NCBI RefSeq assembly: GCF_026625985.1 | Contig: NZ_CP113116.1 | Coordinates: 2,728,001 to 2,792,000 of the forward strand | Length of the DNA stretch: 64,000 bases | Source: Mycobacterium sp. Aquia_213 | GTDB taxonomy: Bacteria; Actinomycetota; Actinomycetes; Mycobacteriales; Mycobacteriaceae | Direction of reading: 5' to 3' | Part shown: piece after piece, positions 59,299 to 64,000 of the stretch | Numbering within the stretch: the first letter of the stretch is position 1 | How the letters are laid out: every line of letters begins with the position of its first letter | Made by a program: the position numbers and the translations under genes | The notes under the pieces: generated by a model | What the model was told of the DNA's origin: nothing | The model's database searches: none | Seen by the model: only the letters and a program-made list of their open reading frames with translations

Positions 59299-60366
59299 CT
59301 AGTTCAGCGCGTAGAAGCGTTGTGCGTTGCGCCCGGCGATCTTTTCCCGAGCCTCTTCGCTGATGTCCGCGCGGGTGCGCAGGTGCTTGGTGCTCTCCGG
59401 CCACTCGCCGTCCCAATGGGGGTAGTCGCTGGCGAACATGATGAAGTCGGCGCCCAGCACGTCGATGACGCCGGGCAGGATCGGTTCTTCGGGCTCGCAC
59501 GTGACGAAGATGTTGCCCGCGGACAGGTATTCGTGCGGATCGCGCCGCCAACCGTGCTCGACCCAATCCCCTCGCTTCTCGTAGTGCTCGTGCAGACGGT
59601 CGATGAAGAACGGGACCCAGCCCGCGCCCGCCTCGAGGAAAGCAACCCGCAATTGGGGATGGCGCTCGAAGACGCCGCCGGAGACCATCGCGGTCATGGC
59701 CGTCATCTGGTCGAACGGGAAGCTGATGCAGTGCACCTGGATGTAGTTGGTGAAGCGGTCCACGCCGATTTTCGGCAGATGAATTCCGGGGGCGCCGTGG
59801 ACGCCCAGCGGCATCCCGAGTTCCACCGCGGCGGCGTAGAACGAGTCGAGATCGGGATGGTCCAGGTTGCGGGTCTTCAGCGCCGGCGGGACGAGAATTG
59901 CCACCAGCCCGAGGTCCTTGGCTTCGGTCATGACGTCAATGGCCAGCCGCCCGTGCTCGATCGGCGTCACGGCCACGCCCCGCAACCGGCCGCCCGACGA
60001 GGCGCAGTAGTCCGCGATCCACTGGTTGTAGAGCCGCGAGAATCCCGCCGCGAATTCGGGGTCTTCGAGGCTCGGCGCGCAGAGCCCAAGGCTCGGGTAC
60101 AACACCATCGTGTCGATGTGATCGCGGTCGGCGTCACCCAGCACGCCGTCGGGAGACGAGCAGTTGATGTTGGGCGACTTGCTGATCCCGTGCTCGGGCG
60201 GACAGCCGGCGCCCGGGCCGCGGTCCTCCGGATAGTTGCGGCCTTCGATCATCAGCCGCAGACGCCTGTCTGTGCTGGGCTTTACGTGGTCGGGCCAGCG
60301 TTTGATCGCCTCGATCGTCAGCGAGGAATTTTCGGCGACATGTCCATCGGCATCGATGATTCGCAT
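59299..60366 (-). CDS. Amidohydrolase 2 (ACMSD-like) metal hydrolase
   Basis: A 355-residue TIM-barrel amidohydrolase. The start MRIIDADGHVAEN supplies the first metal motif in the D-x-D-G-H form. GVHGAPG carries a later His, FLEAGAGWVPFF another conserved strand, and FASDYPHWDGEW the final Asp. The group includes decarboxylases and hydrolases of aromatic-ring fission products. The start at 60366 is preferred over an ATG at 60402. It is divergent from the MFS transporter. The substrate is unknown. Confidence 0.84.
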   Translation of the reverse strand: MRIIDADGHVAENSSLTIEAIKRWPDHVKPSTDRRLRLMIEGRNYPEDRGPGAGCPPEHGISKSPNINCSSPDGVLGDADRDHIDTMVLYPSLGLCAPSLEDPEFAAGFSRLYNQWIADYCASSGGRLRGVAVTPIEHGRLAIDVMTEAKDLGLVAILVPPALKTRNLDHPDLDSFYAAAVELGMPLGVHGAPGIHLPKIGVDRFTNYIQVHCISFPFDQMTAMTAMVSGGVFERHPQLRVAFLEAGAGWVPFFIDRLHEHYEKRGDWVEHGWRRDPHEYLSAGNIFVTCEPEEPILPGVIDVLGADFIMFASDYPHWDGEWPESTKHLRTRADISEEAREKIAGRNAQRFYALN

Positions 60367-60430
60367 GTATCGCGAACTTACTCCGGCGGCGTGCATGGTC
60401 AAACGGCTCGCGTTGCGCCACGATGCTCAC

Positions 60431-61693
60431 GTGACAACTCAACGCCTCAGTGGCGATCAACGAAACTCGTTCATTGCGGCGATGTTGGGCTGGACGATGG
60501 ACGCCTTCGATTACTTCATCGTGGTGTTCGTGTATGCCGACATCGCGAAGACTTTTCACATCAGTAAGGCCGAGGTCGCCTTCGTCACGACCGCCACCCT
60601 GATCATGCGCCCGGTGGGCGCATTGTTATTTGGGCTGTGGGCCGACCGGGTCGGCCGGCGGACCCCGCTGATGGTGGACGTGATCTTTTACTCGATCGTC
60701 GGCTTCCTCTGTGCGTTCGCGCCCAACTTCACCGTGCTGATGATTCTGCGGATGCTGTACGGCCTTGGCATGGGCGGTGAATGGGGACTGGGCGCCGCGC
60801 TCGCGATGGAGAAGGTTCCCGTCGAGCGGCGCGGCTTTTTCTCCGGGCTGCTGCAGGAGGGCTACGCATTAGGCTATCTGCTGGCGAGTGTGGGATCGCT
60901 GGTGGTGATGGACTGGCTGGGGCTGTCGTGGCGCTGGCTGTTCGCCCTGTCCATCGTCCCGGCGTTGATCAGCCTGATCATCCGCTACCGGGTGCAGGAG
61001 TCCGAGGTGTGGGAAGCCGCCCAGGACCAGATGAAGCTCACCAACACCAAGCTGCGCGATGTGCTGCGCGACGGCAAGATCGTTCGCCGGTTCTTCTACC
61101 TGGTGGCGCTGATGACCGCCTTCAACTGGATGAGCCATGGCACGCAGGACGTCTACCCGACATTCCTGGGTGCGCACGCCAACCACGGCGCCGGCCTGGA
61201 CAGCGTGACGGTCAAGTGGATCGTGGTGGTCTACAACATCGGTGCGATCGTCGGTGGCCTGTTCTTCGGCACGCAGTCGCAACGCTTCAGCCGGCGCTAC
61301 ACGGTGGTCTTTTGTGCGATTTTGGGATTGCCGATCGTCCCGTTGTTCGCCTACTCGCGCAGCGCGGCGATGCTGTGCCTCGGCGCGTTTTTGATGCAGG
61401 TCTGCGTGCAGGGCGCCTGGGGGGTGATTCCCGCGCACCTGACCGAGATGTCGCCGGACGCCATTCGCGGCCTCTACCCCGGTGTGACCTACCAGCTCGG
61501 CAACTTGCTCGCCGCGTTCAACCTGCCCATCCAGGAACACCTGGCGGAGACGCACGGTTATCCGTTTGCGCTGACCGTCACGATCGTGCCGGTGTTACTC
61601 GCCGTGGCGTTCCTGACACTGATTGGTAAGGATGCGACCGGAATTCGCTTTGGTACCGCCGAAACCGCTTTTCTACCAACAAAAGTGACGTGA
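60431..61693 (+). CDS. nanT: MFS transporter, NanT/sialate-permease-like
   Basis: A 420-residue major-facilitator transporter with about 12 membrane spans. The signature after TM2 is FGLWADRVGRRTPLMVDV, and TM1 has MLGWTMDAFDYFIVV, as in the sialate:H+ and aromatic acid:H+ symporter groups. GTG start at 60431. The M. tuberculosis counterpart is called NanT, but there are no sialic acid genes here, so a carboxylic acid is a fair guess. The divergent amidohydrolase may act on the imported compound. Confidence 0.83.
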   Translation: MTTQRLSGDQRNSFIAAMLGWTMDAFDYFIVVFVYADIAKTFHISKAEVAFVTTATLIMRPVGALLFGLWADRVGRRTPLMVDVIFYSIVGFLCAFAPNFTVLMILRMLYGLGMGGEWGLGAALAMEKVPVERRGFFSGLLQEGYALGYLLASVGSLVVMDWLGLSWRWLFALSIVPALISLIIRYRVQESEVWEAAQDQMKLTNTKLRDVLRDGKIVRRFFYLVALMTAFNWMSHGTQDVYPTFLGAHANHGAGLDSVTVKWIVVVYNIGAIVGGLFFGTQSQRFSRRYTVVFCAILGLPIVPLFAYSRSAAMLCLGAFLMQVCVQGAWGVIPAHLTEMSPDAIRGLYPGVTYQLGNLLAAFNLPIQEHLAETHGYPFALTVTIVPVLLAVAFLTLIGKDATGIRFGTAETAFLPTKVT

Positions 61694-61749
61694 TCTAGTG
61701 GCGATCGCGAGCGCGGCGCAGCCGGGCGAGGCGGGTCGCCACCATCGGT

Positions 61750-63024
61750 TCACAGGGGTGCTTGCTCGCTCAGGGCGCGTCGCAGCATGTGCATCGCGAC
61801 CGTCGCCGAGCGTTCGCGGACATCGGAGCGGTTCCCGGGCAGTCGCAGGGTTCGGGTGTCCGTGCGGCCTTCGGCAAGCCGCACGGTGAAGCAGACCGTT
61901 CCCACCGGCTTCTCCGGCGTTCCCCCGCCGGGCCCGGCGATGCCGGTGATCGCGACGGCGGTATCGGCGCCGAAGCGCTGCAACGCGCCGGCGGCCATCG
62001 CCTCGGCCACCGGTTCGGACACCGCGCCGTGCGCGTCGATCAGCGCGGCATCGACGCCGAGCAGCTGCACCTTCGCATCGTTGGAGTAGCTCACCACGCC
62101 GCCCATCACGTACTCGGATGAGCCGGGCCGGTCGGTCAGCCGCGCGGCCACCAGTCCCGCCGTGCAGGACTCCGCGGTGGCTATCCGGCGGCCGGACAGT
62201 AGCCGCGCGACCACGTCGTCCACCTGCGATCCGTCCTCGGAGTACAGCTGTTGCCCGTGCCGGTCGCGCAGCAGCCGGGTCAGTTCGGCGTAGGCCTCCC
62301 CCGCGTCGGGCTCGTAGCGGGTGACCATTTCGATCTCGCCCCGCCGCAGGCAGGTGGTGATCTCCAGCGCCTCGAATCCGGCGACGGAATTCTGCGCGTC
62401 CCGCAGCGTTTCGGCCAGCCCCGACTCGGGCAGCCCGAACATCCGGATGGTTTCCTGACGGTAGATCGTCCGGCCGGCGATCGCCTGCTGCGCAGCGGGA
62501 GTCTGGATGGCCGTGTGCCACATCGGCTGAAGCTCACGCGGGGGTCCGGGAAGCACGATCACCGTTGGCTTTCCGGGCACCACGACGCCGGGGGCGGTGC
62601 CCACCGGATCCAGCACCTGGGCGCCGGCGGGAACCATCGCCTGCTTGCGGTTCGCCGCGCGCACCGCATCGAAGCTTTCCGAATCGAAGTGCGCCATAAG
62701 CTTTTTGAGAATGTTGGCGATCTTGGCTTCGACTTCTTCGTCGAGCACCAGCTCGCGCTCGCAGAAGCGGGCCACCACCTCGACGGTCATATCGTCGGCC
62801 GTCGGACCCAGTCCACCGCTGGTCACGATCAGGTCCACGCCCTGCGCGGCCATGAAGCGCAGTTGCGCCTCGATGTCAGAGGGGCGATCGCCGCAGATGG
62901 TGATGTGGGCCAGCTCTACGCCCAGTTCGAGCAGCCGGTCGGCGATCCACGGGCCGTTTCTGTCCTGGACGCGTCCGGTGAGGACTTCGGTTCCGGTGAC
63001 GACGATGCCTGCGCGTGCGCTCAC
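61750..63024 (-). CDS. cinA: CinA-family protein (competence/damage-inducible, NMN-amidase-like)
   Basis: A 424-residue CinA protein. The N-terminal MoeA-like COG1058 domain has IVVTGTEVLTGRVQDRNGPW and TSGGLGPTADDMT, and the C-terminal domain (about 265-424) has ATAESCTAGLVAARLT, VVSYSNDAK and GIAGPGGGTPEKPVGTV, which in other bacteria deamidates NMN. The GTG at 63024 (VSARAGIVV) matches the M. tuberculosis start region; longer readings upstream are unsupported. Confidence 0.93.
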   Translation of the reverse strand: MSARAGIVVTGTEVLTGRVQDRNGPWIADRLLELGVELAHITICGDRPSDIEAQLRFMAAQGVDLIVTSGGLGPTADDMTVEVVARFCERELVLDEEVEAKIANILKKLMAHFDSESFDAVRAANRKQAMVPAGAQVLDPVGTAPGVVVPGKPTVIVLPGPPRELQPMWHTAIQTPAAQQAIAGRTIYRQETIRMFGLPESGLAETLRDAQNSVAGFEALEITTCLRRGEIEMVTRYEPDAGEAYAELTRLLRDRHGQQLYSEDGSQVDDVVARLLSGRRIATAESCTAGLVAARLTDRPGSSEYVMGGVVSYSNDAKVQLLGVDAALIDAHGAVSEPVAEAMAAGALQRFGADTAVAITGIAGPGGGTPEKPVGTVCFTVRLAEGRTDTRTLRLPGNRSDVRERSATVAMHMLRRALSEQAPL

Positions 63025-63163
63025 CGGCACGAGCCTACGCACCCGCGCTGCCTGGCCGGCCGGGCGGCGTCGAGTGTGAATTCTTGCCGACCTGGACGCA
63101 CACCCGACGCCGTCAGTGCACACGCGACGGGCGCCGAGCGGGCTCAGGCGAAGCGCCGCGGCC

Positions 63164-63469
63164 CTAACCCTCGGCGAGGTAGCGCTCGACCGTCGCGACT
63201 TTCTGGGTCATCGCGTCCTGGACGCCGACTCGCAGGTCCGCCTTGATCACCGTGCTGACCCTGGGGGCACGAGCGGCGACGGCCTCGACCGCGCGCTGCA
63301 CGACCGCCATCACTTCCTCCCAGGTATCTCCCTCGATCACGGTGAACATGGAATCGGTCTTGTTGGGCAGCCCGGAATCGCGCACCACCCGCACCGCTTC
63401 GGCGACGATCTCGCCGACGCCCTCACCGACCCCGAGCGGGGTGACGGAAAACGCGACTAGGACAGACAC
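63164..63469 (-). CDS. MTH1187/YkoF-type thiamine-binding-like protein, Rv1898-like
   Basis: A 101-residue protein of the MTH1187 family, with VSVLVAFSVTPLGVGEGVG, FTVIEGDTWEEVMAVVQRAV and a closing strand. These are small ferredoxin-like-fold proteins that bind thiamine-related ligands in some species. The GTG at 63469 gives the family N-terminus. It is divergent from dtd, with 38 bases between starts. Confidence 0.87.
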   Translation of the reverse strand: MSVLVAFSVTPLGVGEGVGEIVAEAVRVVRDSGLPNKTDSMFTVIEGDTWEEVMAVVQRAVEAVAARAPRVSTVIKADLRVGVQDAMTQKVATVERYLAEG

Positions 63470-63507
63470 GTGACGAGCGTACCCATCCGGCCTGGCAGCA
63501 TCGAACC

Positions 63508-63939
63508 ATGCGGGTTCTGGTGCAACGGGTCTCGTCGGCAGCGGTGGCGATCGACGGCCGGGTGGTGGGTGCCATCCGGCCCGAAACCCAGGGGCTGCTG
63601 GCATTTGTCGGCGTCACCCATAGCGACGATGTCGACAAAGCGCGCCGGCTTGCCGAAAAGCTTTGGAATCTACGTATTCTCGCCGACGAACATTCCGCGG
63701 CCGATATCGATGCGCCGATCCTGGTGGTCAGCCAATTCACGCTTTACGCCGACACCGCGAAGGGCCGCCGGCCATCGTGGAACAAGGCGGCTCCCGGCGC
63801 TGTGGCCGAGCCCATGGTCGCGGCGTTCGCGGACGCGTTGCGCGGGTTGGGCGCCCACGTCGAAACCGGCGTGTTCGGGGCGAATATGCAGGTCGAATTG
63901 GTCAACGACGGACCGGTAACGGTGTTTCTCGAACTCTGA
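63508..63939 (+). CDS. dtd: D-aminoacyl-tRNA deacylase
   Basis: A 143-residue Dtd. It has MRVLVQRVSSAAVAIDG, the SQFTLYADT motif with the catalytic-site Ser-Gln-Phe-Thr and NDGPVTVFLEL with the Gly-Pro motif that gives D-chirality selection. It removes D-amino acids from mischarged tRNA. With the D-amino-acid oxidase at 56444 the window encodes two D-amino-acid defences, although they are 6 kb apart. Confidence 0.95.
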   Translation: MRVLVQRVSSAAVAIDGRVVGAIRPETQGLLAFVGVTHSDDVDKARRLAEKLWNLRILADEHSAADIDAPILVVSQFTLYADTAKGRRPSWNKAAPGAVAEPMVAAFADALRGLGAHVETGVFGANMQVELVNDGPVTVFLEL

Positions 63940-63993
63940 ACTGGCCCTCACAGGTACCTTGGATCTTGGCCTATCGAAACAGGAGGGGCGACC

Positions 63994-64000
63994 ATGAGCA
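63994..64000 (+). CDS. Start of a truncated gene at the window edge
   Basis: An ATG at 63994 follows AGGAGGGG by six bases, and the window ends after the second codon (Ser). The gene itself cannot be identified from two codons. Confidence 0.5.

Noticed and set aside
1..64000. Mobile elements, tRNA genes, prophage or riboswitches
   Set aside because: No transposase, integrase, terminal repeat, cloverleaf or known riboswitch core was recognised. The holin label of the gene at 58850 refers to a membrane-protein family, not to a phage.

Overview
The window is high-G+C actinobacterial DNA and is almost certainly chromosomal Mycobacterium, from the non-tuberculous, probably slow-growing side. The evidence is gene content and order: mce3R-regulon genes, fadE17/fadE18, a FadD31-type FAAL, a full-length isocitrate lyase 2, fadB5, cinA and dtd. 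From memory this order tracks the M. tuberculosis interval Rv1941 to Rv1897c. The species cannot be named from sequence alone. No rRNA, tRNA, CRISPR array, IS element or plasmid feature was recognised.

Region 1 (1-18.6 kb) looks like one catabolic island. It has a GAF-LuxR regulator, an aldehyde dehydrogenase with an SCP2 protein, a limonene-epoxide-hydrolase-like enzyme and a regulator made of two TetR units. Next come two divergent operons. The minus-strand one encodes an LLM flavin monooxygenase, a ferredoxin/reductase/FAD-oxygenase fusion, EphB epoxide hydrolase, a degenerate RibA1 and an SDR. The plus-strand one encodes an EchA13-like crotonase, FadE17, FadE18 and a single polypeptide carrying two complete acyl-CoA synthetases. 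Together they look like oxidation, epoxide opening, CoA activation and beta-oxidation of an unknown lipid or terpenoid/steroid-like compound. In M. tuberculosis the same pair of operons is reported to be repressed by Mce3R, itself a double-TetR protein, which makes the double-TetR gene beside them notable.

Region 2 (18.6-42.4 kb) is the conserved mycobacterial backbone. It holds tpx, AraC/DJ-1 genes, an SDR, FadD31, a short-chain fatty acid transporter with an allophanate-hydrolase-like amidase, two tandem beta-lactamase-fold lipoproteins, a second flavin monooxygenase, small secreted proteins, isocitrate lyase 2, an MBL hydrolase and an ArsR-SRPBCC-quinone oxidoreductase-PEBP operon.

Region 3 (42.4-55.8 kb) is an accessory block, apparently sitting where furA-katG lies in M. 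tuberculosis. It holds a CrtI-like oxidoreductase with a divergent TetR and clear palindromic operators, a second TetR/DUF962/hydrolase unit with its own operator, a large subtilisin-propeller protein with nested repeats and a CRP-like site upstream, and two divergent operons. One of these has an acyl-CoA synthetase between two paralogous unknown proteins; the other has AhpD-like, nitroreductase and SRPBCC proteins.

Region 4 (55.8-64 kb) returns to the backbone: an Rv1906c-like secreted protein, D-amino-acid oxidase, a STAS protein, a crotonase, a membrane protein, an amidohydrolase, an MFS transporter, CinA, an MTH1187 protein and Dtd. Many starts in this window look leaderless, with a TAnnnT -10 element 6-9 bases before the start codon.
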